A stretch of DNA of 64,000 nucleotides from Silvania hatchlandensis (GCF_025564065.1 NZ_JAMGZK010000049.1:1-64000), one strand, 5' to 3'. Counted from the first letter of the stretch, positions 47,407 to 57,342 are shown. Numbers and translations: made by a program. The notes: generated from the sequence alone by a model not told the origin.

Positions 47407-48755
47407 TTTCTGTTTCCTGACTGTACCGGATAAACCCGGATCGCCTCGTCATCCCAGCCTGCCGGGAGCGGCTGCGGACGGGTAATGGTGAGGCCATTAA
47501 GCTGTAACCCCTGAACGCCGGTGGCATACAGCGCAGGCAGGCCGTGCGGATAAGGCTCAACCCCGTGCGCGCGCCCGGTTTGCGGATTGACGAGATAGGC
47601 GTTATCCAGCCCCATTCCGGTTGGTCGCTCGGGATTGCAGGGCGGGCGCACGTCGTAGCTGCCCTGCTCGTCGCTCACGCTCAGCTGCTGGGAGAAGGTC
47701 AGGCCGTTGAAGGTAACGTCGCGAATCGCGCCCGGAATGTCGCTGTGCAGGTTGATGGCCCCCTCCCCGCTACCGCTGAGGTTGGAAAAGGTGACCAGGC
47801 GAATCTGCCCCGGTGCGATATCCGGTGCGCGATGGCGAACCGAGACAAACACCGGATCGGCTTTGCCCCAGTGGCACGGGTCACCGTGGTGGCAGTCGAA
47901 GAGAATATTGCTGAACAGCATCTGGCTGAACTGGCCACCATCCCGGGAGACCAGGCCGATGGCGCGATTGGATTCGAAGATAACGCAGTTGTTAACCGCG
48001 ATATTGCGGATATCGGCGAAGGTTTCGGTCCCGACTTTGATCGCGCAGCTCTTCGAGCGGATGATGCAGTTGTTGACCGTGACGTTCTCTGTCGCCTGCT
48101 GAAGTTCCGCCGCTTTGGCGGTGGTTTTCAGGCAGATGCCATCATCGGCAGCGCTAAAATAGCTGTTGCTGAGGTGAACATGCTGGCAGCTGTCGATATC
48201 CAGCGCATCGGTATTGGAGAGCGTCAGATCGTTGTCGATGGTGAGGTTGTTGATAAAAACGTGTTTACAGCAGACCAGGTGCGCGGTCCACATCGGCGCG
48301 TCGCACAAGGTGATATCCGCGATCCGCACCTGCTGGCAGCCCTCCAGCACCAGCATTCGCGGGCGGTGGGTTTTCGGCTGGCGATAGCCCTGGGCATCAG
48401 GCTGTGGAGCAAACCAGGCGCGGGCGTTACCGTCGATACAGCCTGCACCGCTGAGCGTCAGGTGCTGCGCATCGCGAGCGTACAGCAGCGCCATCCGCGA
48501 CAGCTCCGCCATGCTTTGCGTTTCGGCAACCTGATAGTCAGCCTCGTGCGGGCTGGCCAGCAGACGCGCGCCCGCCTCCAGGTGCAGGGTGAAGCGTGAC
48601 GGCAGCACCAGCGTGCCAGTCAAGTAAGTGCCGGGCGTCACCACCAGCGTGCCGCCACCCGCCTGCGCCAGGGTATCTATTAAGCCCTGCAGGGTGTGGG
48701 TGACAAGAGACAGACCGCTGCGGTCGAGATTGACATCATCTAAGGAGAGCTTCAT
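47403..48755 (-). CDS. GH28 polygalacturonase-family hydrolase
   Basis: A 450-residue enzyme with a right-handed beta-helix fold. Catalytic landmarks are visible: NTDALDIDSCQ near residue 185, AADDGICLKT near 206 (the Asp pair), and KSCAIKVGTETF near 236 in place of the common GHG region. No signal peptide is evident, so it is probably cytoplasmic and cuts short imported oligomers. It is first in a cluster with two transporters, and a CRP site lies upstream. Activity on oligogalacturonides or related unsaturated digalacturonides is likely by family. Confidence 0.85.
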   Translation of the reverse strand: MKLSLDDVNLDRSGLSLVTHTLQGLIDTLAQAGGGTLVVTPGTYLTGTLVLPSRFTLHLEAGARLLASPHEADYQVAETQSMAELSRMALLYARDAQHLTLSGAGCIDGNARAWFAPQPDAQGYRQPKTHRPRMLVLEGCQQVRIADITLCDAPMWTAHLVCCKHVFINNLTIDNDLTLSNTDALDIDSCQHVHLSNSYFSAADDGICLKTTAKAAELQQATENVTVNNCIIRSKSCAIKVGTETFADIRNIAVNNCVIFESNRAIGLVSRDGGQFSQMLFSNILFDCHHGDPCHWGKADPVFVSVRHRAPDIAPGQIRLVTFSNLSGSGEGAINLHSDIPGAIRDVTFNGLTFSQQLSVSDEQGSYDVRPPCNPERPTGMGLDNAYLVNPQTGRAHGVEPYPHGLPALYATGVQGLQLNGLTITRPQPLPAGWDDEAIRVYPVQSGNRK

Positions 48756-49004
48756 GTGGATACCTGTCAGCTATTAAGTGACAGGCATTTAACGCCGTTT
48801 CAGGCCATGGCTGGCGGGGGGATTCCGCGGATTTTTAACGAAGAGTGAACAGCATCACGGCGGGATGACGCACCGCAAAGTGCTTTTGATGGGGTTCACG
48901 TTTTGGCAGGCAATGCAGCGATGAAATGTGAAAATCATCACAGTTCATCATCAGGCGTGCGGGATAAAAGCGAGGGTTAACCGCGTTTGAGGACAAAGGG
49001 AAGA
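48756..49004. other. Intergenic region with the GH28 operon promoter
   Basis: No gene is present. It holds the CRP core site described separately. A KdgR-type operator was looked for and not recognised. Confidence 0.5.
48927..48942. promoter_or_regulatory. CRP binding site upstream of the GH28 operon
   Basis: TGTGA-AAATCA-TCACA matches the CRP core at all ten conserved positions. It lies about 175 bp upstream of the GH28 start codon, on the promoter side, and on the other side faces only the 3' end of bglX. Catabolite activation of the cluster is the simplest reading. Confidence 0.7.
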
Positions 49005-49047
49005 AAAATTGCGGGGCCGGTCACGAATGACGTGGACCGACCCCGTT
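49005..49047 (-). terminator. Terminator after bglX
   Basis: On the minus strand CGGGGTCGGTC pairs with GACCGGCCCCG and is followed by CAATTTTT, 16 bp beyond the bglX stop. Confidence 0.75.
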
Positions 49048-49062
49048 TGGCTATTGCCGGGT

Positions 49063-51360
49063 TTACAGCAGTTCGAACTCGCCTTTGTTCACGCGGGCAG
49101 AATCAACACCAATAAAGACGTTGAATTTGCCCGGCTCAGCGTCATATTTCATCTGCTGGTTCCAGAACTTAAGCGCATCGACGTCAATCGGGAAGCTGAC
49201 GGTTTTGGTTTCGCCCGGCTTCAGGTTCACCTTCTCAAAACCGCGCAGCTGTTTCACCGGACGGCTCATCGAGGCGGTGACATCCTGCACGTACAGCTGC
49301 ATTACCGTCGCCCCTTCACGTTTGCCGCTGTTGGTCACTTCCACACTGGCGGTCACGCTGCCGTCACGTGCCATGGTCGGGGAGGACATTTTTACGTCAG
49401 ACACGGTGAAGCTGGTGTAGCTCAGGCCATAACCGAACGGATACAGCGGGCCGTTGGCTTCGTCGAAATAGCGCGAGGTGTACTTGTTCGGCTTATCGGC
49501 GTTATACGGGCGACCGGTATTCAGGTGGCTGTAGTAAACCGGGATCTGCCCCACGGAGCGCGGGAAGGACATCGGCAGTTTGCCCGACGGGTTGTAATCG
49601 CCGAACAGCACGTCGGCAATGGCGTTACCGCCCTCGGTGCCGGCGAACCAGGTTTCCAGAATCGCGTCAGCCTGCTGATTCTCTTCTACCAGCGCCAGCG
49701 GACGACCGTTCATCAGCACCAGTACCAGCGGTTTGCCGGTGGCTTTCAGCGCGGCAATCAGCGCCTTCTGGCTCTGCGGGAGGGTGATATCGGTACGGCT
49801 CGACGCTTCATGCGCCATCCCCTGGGCTTCACCCACCACGGCAACCACGACGTCAGACTGTTTCGCCGCATTCACCGCTTCGTCAATCATCTCCTGCGCC
49901 GGACGCGGATCGACCTTCACCGCCTCTTCGTACTGGTTGAGGAAGGTGACGATATCCTGGTCGCCGGTGACGTTCGCACCTTTGGCGTAAATCACCTTGC
50001 CCTTGTCACCAAGTGCATTCTGGATGCCGGTCAGCACGGTCACAGATTGATCCGCCACGCCTGCGGCAGACCAGCTGCCCATCACGTCACGCTTGCTGTC
50101 AGCCAGCGGCCCCACCACCGCAACGGTGCCGGATTTGCTCAGCGGCAGCGTCTCGAGACGGTTCTTCAGCAGCACCAGGCTTTCACGCGCCACGTCGCGC
50201 GCCTCTTTGCGGTGCAGGCGGCTTTCGGCGTTGGTGTCTTCTGGATCGGACTCTACTGGCCCCAGATGGCTGTACGGATCGTTAAACAGCCCCATGTCAT
50301 ACTTCACGTTCAGCACGTGGCGGGCGGCGTCATCCAGCTCGGCCATCGTGACTTTGCCGCTTTTAATCAGCCCCGGCAGGTATTTGCTGTAGTACTCGTC
50401 GCTCATACTCATGTTGATGCCGGACTTCAGCGCCACGCGGACCGCATCTTCCGGATCGGATGCCGCGCCGTGTTTAATCAGCTCTTTGATCGCCCCGTGG
50501 TCGGACACGGTGATGCCCTTAAAGCCCCACTGGTCGCGCAGGACGTCTTTCAGCAGCCAGGCGTCGGAGGTCGCCGGGGTGCCGTTCAGGGAGTTCAGCG
50601 CCACCATTACCGCGCCGCTGCCCGCATCCAGTCCCGCTTTGTACGGCGGCATATAGTCGTTGAACAGGCGCTGCGGGCTCATATCAACGGTGTTGTACTC
50701 TTTCCCGCCTTCGACGGCACCGTAGGCGGCGAAGTGCTTAACGCTGGTCATCACCGCATAGCGATCCGCCGGGCTTTTGCCCTGCATTGCTTCAACCATG
50801 GTTTTGCCCATCGTCGCGGTCAGGTAAGTGTCTTCACCAAAGCCTTCCGAGGCGCGGCCCCAGCGCGGATCGCGCGAGACATCCACCATCGGCGCCCAGG
50901 TCATGTTCAGGCCGTCGTCCGCCGCTTCATAGGCCGAGACGCGTCCGACCGTTTTCACTGCATCAAGATTAAAGGAGGAGGCCAGCCCGAGGCTTATCGG
51001 GAAGACGGTACGCTGACCGTGGACCACGTCATAGGCAAAGAACAGGGGAATTTTCAGATGGCTGAGTTCCATCACCTGATCCTGCATTTTGCGGATATCC
51101 TGACGGGTGACGGTGTTGAAAATCGCCCCCACCTGCCCGGCTTTGATCATCTCGCGAATCGCCTCTTTCGGGTTATCCGGGCCTACGCTGATCAAACGCA
51201 GCTGGCCGATTTTCTCATCGACCGACATTTTTGTGAGCAGGTCAGTAACAAATGCGTCCCGGGCTTCCGGCGTCAGCGGATGATTGCCAAACAGGTCATC
51301 TGCCAGCGCAGGTTGCAACGCCAGACTCACAGCGATACCTACAGAACAAAGCCATTTCAT
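49063..51360 (-). CDS. bglX: Periplasmic beta-glucosidase
   Basis: Periplasmic GH3 enzyme that removes terminal beta-D-glucose units from glucosides. The 765 residues match E. coli BglX. A signal peptide spans about residues 1-20 (ending PALA). The catalytic nucleophile Asp is in GITVSDHGAIKEL near residue 287; the ARMFDEANGPLYPFGYGLSYTSF-like segment (ANGPLYPFGYGLS) near 660 and the C-terminal fibronectin-type domain are present. It is divergent from dld. Confidence 0.96.
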   Translation of the reverse strand: MKWLCSVGIAVSLALQPALADDLFGNHPLTPEARDAFVTDLLTKMSVDEKIGQLRLISVGPDNPKEAIREMIKAGQVGAIFNTVTRQDIRKMQDQVMELSHLKIPLFFAYDVVHGQRTVFPISLGLASSFNLDAVKTVGRVSAYEAADDGLNMTWAPMVDVSRDPRWGRASEGFGEDTYLTATMGKTMVEAMQGKSPADRYAVMTSVKHFAAYGAVEGGKEYNTVDMSPQRLFNDYMPPYKAGLDAGSGAVMVALNSLNGTPATSDAWLLKDVLRDQWGFKGITVSDHGAIKELIKHGAASDPEDAVRVALKSGINMSMSDEYYSKYLPGLIKSGKVTMAELDDAARHVLNVKYDMGLFNDPYSHLGPVESDPEDTNAESRLHRKEARDVARESLVLLKNRLETLPLSKSGTVAVVGPLADSKRDVMGSWSAAGVADQSVTVLTGIQNALGDKGKVIYAKGANVTGDQDIVTFLNQYEEAVKVDPRPAQEMIDEAVNAAKQSDVVVAVVGEAQGMAHEASSRTDITLPQSQKALIAALKATGKPLVLVLMNGRPLALVEENQQADAILETWFAGTEGGNAIADVLFGDYNPSGKLPMSFPRSVGQIPVYYSHLNTGRPYNADKPNKYTSRYFDEANGPLYPFGYGLSYTSFTVSDVKMSSPTMARDGSVTASVEVTNSGKREGATVMQLYVQDVTASMSRPVKQLRGFEKVNLKPGETKTVSFPIDVDALKFWNQQMKYDAEPGKFNVFIGVDSARVNKGEFELL

Positions 51361-51549
51361 CTCGTTTACTCTCTCATCAAAAACCGCCGGATAGTCGCGG
51401 CCAGACCGTGCGAAGAGCGCAGTGTGCCATAAACCCAGAGCAGGGTGCAGGGTTTATTCTCTGATTTTGCAGGCGAATAGGTGTTCGCTTAAACATTAAT
51501 CGCGCTATGATTTATGGCGATCATTTTGACTTACCACAAGGGGTGGAAG

Positions 51550-53307
51550 ATGTCCTCTGTTCAAAATCACGATAACGAGACTTTTATTAATGACCTGTCG
51601 CGCCTGGTGGGTCACGCGCATCTGCTGACCGATGCTGCGAAGACCGCCCGCTACCGCAAGGGCTTTCGCTCAGGCCAGGGCAACGCGCTCGCCGTCGTAT
51701 TCCCGGGAAGCTTGCTGGAGCTGTGGCGGGTGCTCAGCGCCTGCGTCGCGGCCGATAAAATCATTCTGATGCAGGCGGCGAATACCGGTCTGACCGAAGG
51801 CTCCACGCCAAACGGCAACGATTATGACCGCGACATTGTGATTATCAGCACCCTGCGCCTCGACAAACTGCATCTGCTGGATAAAGGCGAGCAGGTGCTG
51901 GCCTTCCCGGGCACCACCCTGTATGCGCTGGAAAAAGCGCTCAAGCCGCTGGGCCGGGAACCGCATTCGGTGATTGGTTCATCGTGCATTGGCGCCTCGG
52001 TGATTGGCGGGATCTGCAATAACTCCGGCGGCTCGCTGGTGCAGCGCGGCCCGGCGTACACCGAAATGTCCCTGTTCGCCCGCATCGATGAGAGCGGCAA
52101 GCTGCAGCTGGTGAACCATCTGGGTATCGATCTTGGCGTGACCCCGGAACAGATCCTCAGCAAGCTCGACGATGAGCGGGTCAAGGACAGCGATGTGCTG
52201 CATGACGGCCGCCACGCCCACGATCATGACTACATTACCCGGGTGCGCGAAATCGACGCGGACACCCCGGCGCGCTATAACGCCGACCCGGACCGGCTGT
52301 TTGAATCCTCCGGCTGCGCGGGCAAGCTGGCGGTGTTTGCCGTGCGTCTGGATACCTTCAAGGCCGAGAAGCAGCAGCAGGTGTTTTACATCGGTACCAA
52401 CCAGCCCGAGGTGCTGACCGAGATTCGTCGTCATATTCTCGGCGAGTTCACCCATCTGCCGGTGGCCGGTGAGTATATGCACCGGGACATCTACGACATC
52501 GCCGAGCGCTACGGCAAAGATACCTTCCTGATGATCGACAAGCTCGGCACCGATAAAATGCCCTTCTTCTTCACCATGAAGGGGCGCACCGATGCGATGC
52601 TGGAGAAAGTCTCGCTGTTCAAGCCGCACTTCAGCGACCGCTTTATGCAGAAGCTGGGCAGCGCCTTCCCGGCGCATCTGCCGCCGCGCATGAAAAGCTG
52701 GCGCGATAAGTATGAGCATCACCTGCTGCTGAAAATGTCGGGCGACGGAATTGCCGAAGCGCAGGCGTGGCTGTCCGGGTTCTTTAAAACGGCTGAGGGC
52801 GACTTCTTTGCCTGTACCCCGGAAGAGGGCAGCAAGGCGTTCTTACACCGCTTTGCCGCCGCAGGTGCAGCGATCCGCTATCAGGCGGTGCACGCCGACG
52901 AGGTGGAAGATATTCTGGCGCTGGATATCGCCCTGCGTCGTAACGATACCGACTGGTTTGAAACCCTGCCGCCAGAGATCGACAGCCAGCTGGTGCATAA
53001 ACTCTATTACGGCCATTTTATGTGCTACGTCTTCCACCAGGATTACATCGTTAAGAAAGGGGTCGACGCTCACGCGCTGAAGGCGCAAATGTTGACCCTG
53101 CTGCAGGCGCGCGGCGCGCAGTATCCTGCAGAACACAATGTCGGTCACGTGTATGAAGCGCCAGAGGCATTAAAGCAGTTTTATCGTGAAAATGACCCCA
53201 CCAACAGCATGAATCCGGGCATTGGTAAAACAACCAAGCATAAAAACTGGCAGGAGGCGCCGCAAACAGCGACTGTTAATATGCAAGCCACTGATCAAAC
53301 CAGTTAG
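51550..53307 (+). CDS. dld: Quinone-dependent D-lactate dehydrogenase
   Basis: Peripheral inner-membrane FAD enzyme oxidising D-lactate to pyruvate and passing electrons to quinone. The 585 residues compare with 571 in E. coli; the extra part is at the C-terminus. FAD-domain motifs are ANTGLTEGSTPNG and SSCIGASVIGGICNNSGG; the C-terminal half contains the membrane-binding and HNVGHVY segment with the FAD/lactate histidine. The start at 51550 (MSSVQNHDNETF) follows AAGGGGTGGAAG. Confidence 0.95.
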   Translation: MSSVQNHDNETFINDLSRLVGHAHLLTDAAKTARYRKGFRSGQGNALAVVFPGSLLELWRVLSACVAADKIILMQAANTGLTEGSTPNGNDYDRDIVIISTLRLDKLHLLDKGEQVLAFPGTTLYALEKALKPLGREPHSVIGSSCIGASVIGGICNNSGGSLVQRGPAYTEMSLFARIDESGKLQLVNHLGIDLGVTPEQILSKLDDERVKDSDVLHDGRHAHDHDYITRVREIDADTPARYNADPDRLFESSGCAGKLAVFAVRLDTFKAEKQQQVFYIGTNQPEVLTEIRRHILGEFTHLPVAGEYMHRDIYDIAERYGKDTFLMIDKLGTDKMPFFFTMKGRTDAMLEKVSLFKPHFSDRFMQKLGSAFPAHLPPRMKSWRDKYEHHLLLKMSGDGIAEAQAWLSGFFKTAEGDFFACTPEEGSKAFLHRFAAAGAAIRYQAVHADEVEDILALDIALRRNDTDWFETLPPEIDSQLVHKLYYGHFMCYVFHQDYIVKKGVDAHALKAQMLTLLQARGAQYPAEHNVGHVYEAPEALKQFYRENDPTNSMNPGIGKTTKHKNWQEAPQTATVNMQATDQTS

Positions 53308-53362
53308 CCCCGGTTAACTGGCTGTTAAGCCCACACAAATAGGTCTAGAGTAGCGACAGGTC

Positions 53363-53392
53363 GCCAGAGAAACATTTCTCTGGCTTTTTCGC
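53363..53392 (+). terminator. Hairpin terminator after dld
   Basis: GCCAGAGAAA/TTTCTCTGGC, a perfect ten-pair stem with a two-base loop, followed by TTTTT. It lies between dld and the acetyltransferase gene. Confidence 0.8.
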
Positions 53393-53409
53393 TGAGGAGC
53401 GGGCATACC

Positions 53410-53964
53410 ATGTCGGCTATTGAAATTTCAATCGGGACTGACCTTAAAATACGCGATGCCCGGGCAGACGACGCCCAGGCCATTACGGCCATCTACGCCT
53501 GGCACGTCCTCAACGGACGCGCATCGTTTGAAGATGTTCCCCCCACTGTCGAAGAGATGCGCGAGCGCATGAGCGCGGTGGTCAGCAAAGGCTTACCCTG
53601 GCTGGTGGCCATCTATCAGGGCATCGTGGTGGGCTACTGCTACGCCACCCCCTACCGCCCCCGCCCCGCCTATCGCTACACCATTGAAGAATCCATTTAC
53701 GTTGAAGCCAGCACCCCGGGGCGCGGATTTGGCAGCGCTCTGCTGAGCGCGCTAATCGCCCGCAGCGAAGAAGGCCCCTGGCGGCAGATGATTGCCATCG
53801 TCGGCGACGGGCCAAACAACATCGGCTCGCTACGCCTGCATAAAAAATACGGATTTGAAGTGGCCGGACAGCTCAGAAGCGTGGGATTCAAGAAGGGTGA
53901 CTGGCGCGATACGCTAATTATGCAGCGCCCGCTCAACGACGGTGACTGGACCCCGCCGGAATAA
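53410..53964 (+). CDS. GNAT acetyltransferase (phosphinothricin/methionine-sulfoximine type)
   Basis: A 184-residue cytoplasmic N-acetyltransferase. The N-terminal IRDARADDAQAITAIYAWHVL and ASFEDVPPTVEEMRERM are typical of the Pat/MddA (YncA) group, and VEASTPGRGFGSALLSALI gives the acetyl-CoA loop (usually R/Q-x-x-G-x-G/A). It lacks the typical start spacing problems: GAGGAG precedes the ATG at 53410. E. coli has no gene at this spot. The natural substrate is probably an amino acid analogue. Confidence 0.85.
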   Translation: MSAIEISIGTDLKIRDARADDAQAITAIYAWHVLNGRASFEDVPPTVEEMRERMSAVVSKGLPWLVAIYQGIVVGYCYATPYRPRPAYRYTIEESIYVEASTPGRGFGSALLSALIARSEEGPWRQMIAIVGDGPNNIGSLRLHKKYGFEVAGQLRSVGFKKGDWRDTLIMQRPLNDGDWTPPE

Positions 53965-53968
53965 TACG

Positions 53969-53997
53969 ATTACCGAGTGGCGCAGCACCACCCGGCA
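53969..53997. repeat. REP element
   Basis: ATTACCGAGTGGCGC...GCACCACCCGGCAA is a REP-type palindrome between the convergent acetyltransferase and pbpG genes. Confidence 0.7.
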
Positions 53998-54009
53998 AAC
54001 ACCGATAAC

Positions 54010-54930
54010 TTAATCGTTTTGCGCGGTCGCCATCTGCGCGGCTTTCTGCTTTTTATAGCTCAGGGCCGCCGCCGGAACCGGCTGTGCCTTCCCGGTTTCA
54101 ATCCAGGTCCGCAGACGGCTGGCATCGGCAAAGTGGGTATATTTGCCAAACGCATCCATCACCACCAGCGCCACTGGCTTACCGTTAATGACCGTACGCA
54201 TCACCAGACAGTGCCCTGCGGCATTGGTAAAGCCGGTTTTGGTCAGCTGAATATTCCAGTTATCCCGGTAAACCAGATGGTTGGTGTTACGGAACGGCAG
54301 CGTATAGGCCGGATGCGAGAAGGTCGCCATCTCTTCACGGGTGGTGCTGAGCTGGTCGAGCAGCGGGTACTGTTTGCTGGCAATCAGCAGCCTGGTCAGA
54401 TCCTGGGCGGTCGAGACGTTCTGAATCGACAGGCCGGTAGGTTCAACAAAGTGCGTCTGGGTCATGCCCAGAGAACGGGCTTTGTTATTCATCGCCTGGA
54501 TAAAGGCCTTATAGCCGCCCGGATAGTGGTGCGCCAGACTGGCCGCCGCGCGGTTTTCCGAGGACATCAGCGCCAGCAGCAGCATATTTTTGCGGCTGAT
54601 TTCGCTGTTCAGGCGTACGCGGGAGTAGATCCCTTTCATTTCAGGCGTCTGGCTGATGTCGACGCGCAGCTTTTCATCCAGCGGCAGCCGTGCATCCAGC
54701 ACCACCATCGCGGTCATGAGTTTGGTGATAGACGCAATCGGGCGCACCCTATTCGGATGGCTGGCGTAGATCACTTTGTTGGTTTCGAGATCGACAATCA
54801 TTGCGCTACCGGAGGCAATTTCCGGTTGCGCCGCAGCAGTCACGGCAGCGGTTTTGGCGAGCGCGGGGGTCGCCACTGGCACAGCCAGCAACAGTGCAAG
54901 ACTCAGTATAGAAATGCGGAATTTGAGCAT
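54010..54930 (-). CDS. pbpG: D-alanyl-D-alanine endopeptidase (penicillin-binding protein 7)
   Basis: Periplasmic penicillin-binding protein cutting DD-crosslinks in murein. The 306 residues resemble E. coli PbpG (310-313). A signal peptide ends near ATPALA (residue 25). Active-site motifs are S-x-x-K in ASITKLM (near 67-70), S-x-N in SSENRAA (near 123-125) and KTG in [11 protein letters not shown] (near 231-233). Confidence 0.95.
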   Translation of the reverse strand: MLKFRISILSLALLLAVPVATPALAKTAAVTAAAQPEIASGSAMIVDLETNKVIYASHPNRVRPIASITKLMTAMVVLDARLPLDEKLRVDISQTPEMKGIYSRVRLNSEISRKNMLLLALMSSENRAAASLAHHYPGGYKAFIQAMNNKARSLGMTQTHFVEPTGLSIQNVSTAQDLTRLLIASKQYPLLDQLSTTREEMATFSHPAYTLPFRNTNHLVYRDNWNIQLTKTGFTNAAGHCLVMRTVINGKPVALVVMDAFGKYTHFADASRLRTWIETGKAQPVPAAALSYKKQKAAQMATAQND

Positions 54931-55097
54931 GGTGAGATTTCTGATAATTATTCATGCACGTAATAACGTACACCGCCCGTGCAAAGCCGTGCGCAGGGGC
55001 TGGCACAGGCATCATAGCCGCCCGGATGCCTTGCTGCCAGCAGTTAATCGTGAACAGATGCTGCATTGCTGGCAATTACACCAGCAATGCAGAAACG

Positions 55098-55685
55098 TCA
55101 GAAGAGACGGTATCCATAACCCCAAAGAATAACCGTTAGCGCCAGCAGGGCTTCGAGCACCAGCACCCCGATGGCCAGCGTCGAACCCGAGAAGCTCAGG
55201 CCCTCTTCTTTGTTAATATTCAGGAAGGTCGGAATGCCGACATACAGCAGATAGCCGGTATAAAACAGCGCCAGGGTGCCAACCAATGCGCACAGCCAGA
55301 CAATGGGATATAGCGCCACGATGCCGCTCAGAAACAGCGGAGTCGCAACGTAACCGGCGAATACCATGCAGTGGGCCAGCGACGGCCGCTGCGGATATTT
55401 ACGCGCCATCCAGTAAATCACGCGTCCCATCACCGCCACGCCCGCCAGCATCAGACCGTAAAACACGACGGCCAGCGCCAGGCCGGTCATCCATGAGAGT
55501 TTAACAACGGTGCCGTCGTCAAAGTCCCAGCCGATTTGCGTGGTGCCGATAAAGGCGCAGATCACCGGAACCGCGGCCAACATCAATACGTGGTGGGTAT
55601 AGTGATGACTGACCGTTTCGTTCTCGCTTCTGATCACGTGCATTTCACGATCGGGATGGGAAAAGAGTCCCCAGACATGGTTCAT
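55098..55685 (-). CDS. yohC: Yip1-family inner-membrane protein YohC
   Basis: A 195-residue membrane protein, the same length as E. coli YohC and similar throughout. It has five predicted helices after an N-terminal segment (MNHVWGLFSHPDREMHVI) and ends TVILWGYGYRLF. The Yip1 domain covers most of the protein. It is divergent from yohD. No biochemical role is known to me. Confidence 0.93.
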   Translation of the reverse strand: MNHVWGLFSHPDREMHVIRSENETVSHHYTHHVLMLAAVPVICAFIGTTQIGWDFDDGTVVKLSWMTGLALAVVFYGLMLAGVAVMGRVIYWMARKYPQRPSLAHCMVFAGYVATPLFLSGIVALYPIVWLCALVGTLALFYTGYLLYVGIPTFLNINKEEGLSFSGSTLAIGVLVLEALLALTVILWGYGYRLF

Positions 55686-55803
55686 AACGCCCCCTTGTTG
55701 TCGGCCCGCTAGCGATATCTCAAGTATAATGCAGGCCTGCGATTATTTTCTGTACAGGCAGAAAATAGCTGATCCTGGGGGGTTACTGCGCTACGCTTAC
55801 CCG

Positions 55804-56364
55804 ATGGATATCAATGCACTGATTACACAATATGGCTATGCCGCGCTCGTGGTCGGCAGTATGGCGGAAGGCGAAACCATCACCCTGTTAGGCGGGGTGG
55901 CGGCACATCAGGGGCTGCTGCGTTTTCCGCTGGTGGTGGCGGCAGTGGCGCTGGGAGGCATGATCGGCGATCAGCTACTCTATTTTCTCGGGGTACGTTT
56001 TGGCCCAACGCTGCTGCGCCACTTTTCCCGCCACCAGAGCAAGATCGACCGTGCTCAGCGGCTGATCCAGCGCCACCCTTACCTGTTCGTCATCGGGGCA
56101 CGGTTTATGTACGGCTTTCGCATTATCGGCCCGCTGCTGATCGGCGCCAGCCGCCTGCCGCCCAAACTCTTCCTGCCGCTGAACATTCTGGGGGCCATTG
56201 TCTGGGCGCTGATCTTCACCACCTTAGGCTATGTGGGTGGCGAAGTGCTGGGGCCGTGGCTGCACGACCTCGATCAGCACCTGCGCCATCTCATCTGGCT
56301 GGTTGTGGTGCTGGTGCTGGTGGTCGCCGTCCGGCTGTGGTTTAAACACCGGGAATCCCGATAA
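55804..56364 (+). CDS. yohD: DedA-family membrane protein YohD
   Basis: An inner-membrane protein of 186 residues (E. coli 192). The DedA/SNARE-associated domain is shown by MAEGETITLLGGVAAHQG near residue 20, FLGVRFGPTLLRHF and RFMYGFRIIGPLLIG near 98. Family members act in lipid (undecaprenyl phosphate or phospholipid) translocation. The start MDINALITQYG at 55804 is chosen by similarity. Confidence 0.92.
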   Translation: MDINALITQYGYAALVVGSMAEGETITLLGGVAAHQGLLRFPLVVAAVALGGMIGDQLLYFLGVRFGPTLLRHFSRHQSKIDRAQRLIQRHPYLFVIGARFMYGFRIIGPLLIGASRLPPKLFLPLNILGAIVWALIFTTLGYVGGEVLGPWLHDLDQHLRHLIWLVVVLVLVVAVRLWFKHRESR

Positions 56365-56368
56365 CGGC

Positions 56369-57142
56369 TTATTCGGCAGGCTTAAACTGCGGATTGGCCT
56401 GCATAAACCCGCCGTCGACGATAAACGACTGCCCGGTGGTGTAGCTGGCGTCGCTGTCGCACAGCCAGGCCACCAGGCTGGCAATCTCTTTGGTGTACCC
56501 CGGCCGGGCCAGCGGAATATTGGGCATCGAGCCGGGCTCAACGTCGCTTTCGTCCATGTCGTTCATCGGCGTGGCAATGGCGCCAGGCGCCACGGCATTG
56601 ACCAGAATGTTATGCTGCACCAGCTCAATCGCCATCGATTTGGTCAGGCCGCCCAGCGCATGTTTGGCGGCGGTATAGGCGCTGGCTTCGGGCAACGGGG
56701 TATGTTCATGCACCGAGGTAATATTCACGATGCGCCCGCCCTTACCCTGCTTCACCATCTGCCGGGCGGCAATCTGCGAGCAGAGAAACGCTCCGTCCAC
56801 GTCGACGGTAAAAATGGTTCGCCACGCATCATAGTCCATATCCAGAAACGGGGCTTTGGACATCGCCCCGGCATTGTTGACCAGTACGTCAATGTGGCCA
56901 AAACGGGCGATCAGCGTGTTGATGGCCTCGGCGCCGTCCGGCAGATGGCTGAGATCCAGATGGATGGCCTCTGCCCGCTGCCCCCGCGCCTCGACCTCGC
57001 GACAGGTTTTCATCGCCCCCTCTTCGTCGGAGTGCCAGGTCACGCCAATGTCAAACCCGCGCTCCGCCAGCATCAGCGCGGTGGTTTTGCCGATCCCGGA
57101 ATCGGATGCGGTGACAATTGCTACACGATGGGTTGACGCCAT
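56369..57142 (-). CDS. yohF: Short-chain dehydrogenase YohF
   Basis: Cytoplasmic NAD(P)-dependent oxidoreductase, 257 residues (E. coli 253). The cofactor motif is TASDSGIGK near residues 11-19, NNAG lies near 89, and the catalytic Ser/Tyr/Lys are in the TSVHE and YTAAKHA segments (Y-x-x-x-K near 155). The start MASTHRVAIVTAS at 57142 follows GGAGGTGAGT. It is convergent with yohD and divergent from yohP. Substrate unknown. Confidence 0.93.
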   Translation of the reverse strand: MASTHRVAIVTASDSGIGKTTALMLAERGFDIGVTWHSDEEGAMKTCREVEARGQRAEAIHLDLSHLPDGAEAINTLIARFGHIDVLVNNAGAMSKAPFLDMDYDAWRTIFTVDVDGAFLCSQIAARQMVKQGKGGRIVNITSVHEHTPLPEASAYTAAKHALGGLTKSMAIELVQHNILVNAVAPGAIATPMNDMDESDVEPGSMPNIPLARPGYTKEIASLVAWLCDSDASYTTGQSFIVDGGFMQANPQFKPAE

Positions 57143-57258
57143 ACTCACCTCCAGAAAGCAAACAAAGAGATAAGTATAGTTGTTGCGCAATTTCAGGTTG
57201 CTTCTCGTACCGTTGCTACACTTGTCTGTAGCCAACAGGCAAAACAAGGGAGACAGGT

Positions 57259-57342
57259 ATGAAAATTCTACTCTGGGTGATTTTGATTATTTTCTTGATT
57301 GGTTTACTGGTGGTTACGGGCGTATTTAAGGCCATTTTCTGA
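57259..57342 (+). CDS. yohP: Small membrane protein YohP
   Basis: A 27-residue single-helix membrane protein. It shares FLIGLLVVTGVFK and the final IF with E. coli YohP, which is the same length and is known as a very small inner-membrane protein targeted by SRP after translation. GGGAGACAGGT precedes the start. Confidence 0.9.
   Translation: MKILLWVILIIFLIGLLVVTGVFKAIF

Noticed and set aside
48756..49004. KdgR operator upstream of the GH28 gene
   Set aside because: The stretch around the CRP site has ATGAAAT but not the second half of the KdgR palindrome.
49009..51432. Very long open frame on the plus strand opposite bglX (and a similar one opposite the GH1 gene at 57299-58783)
   Set aside because: Mirror effect of GC-rich coding DNA; composition is His/Arg-rich and the minus-strand genes are well-known families.
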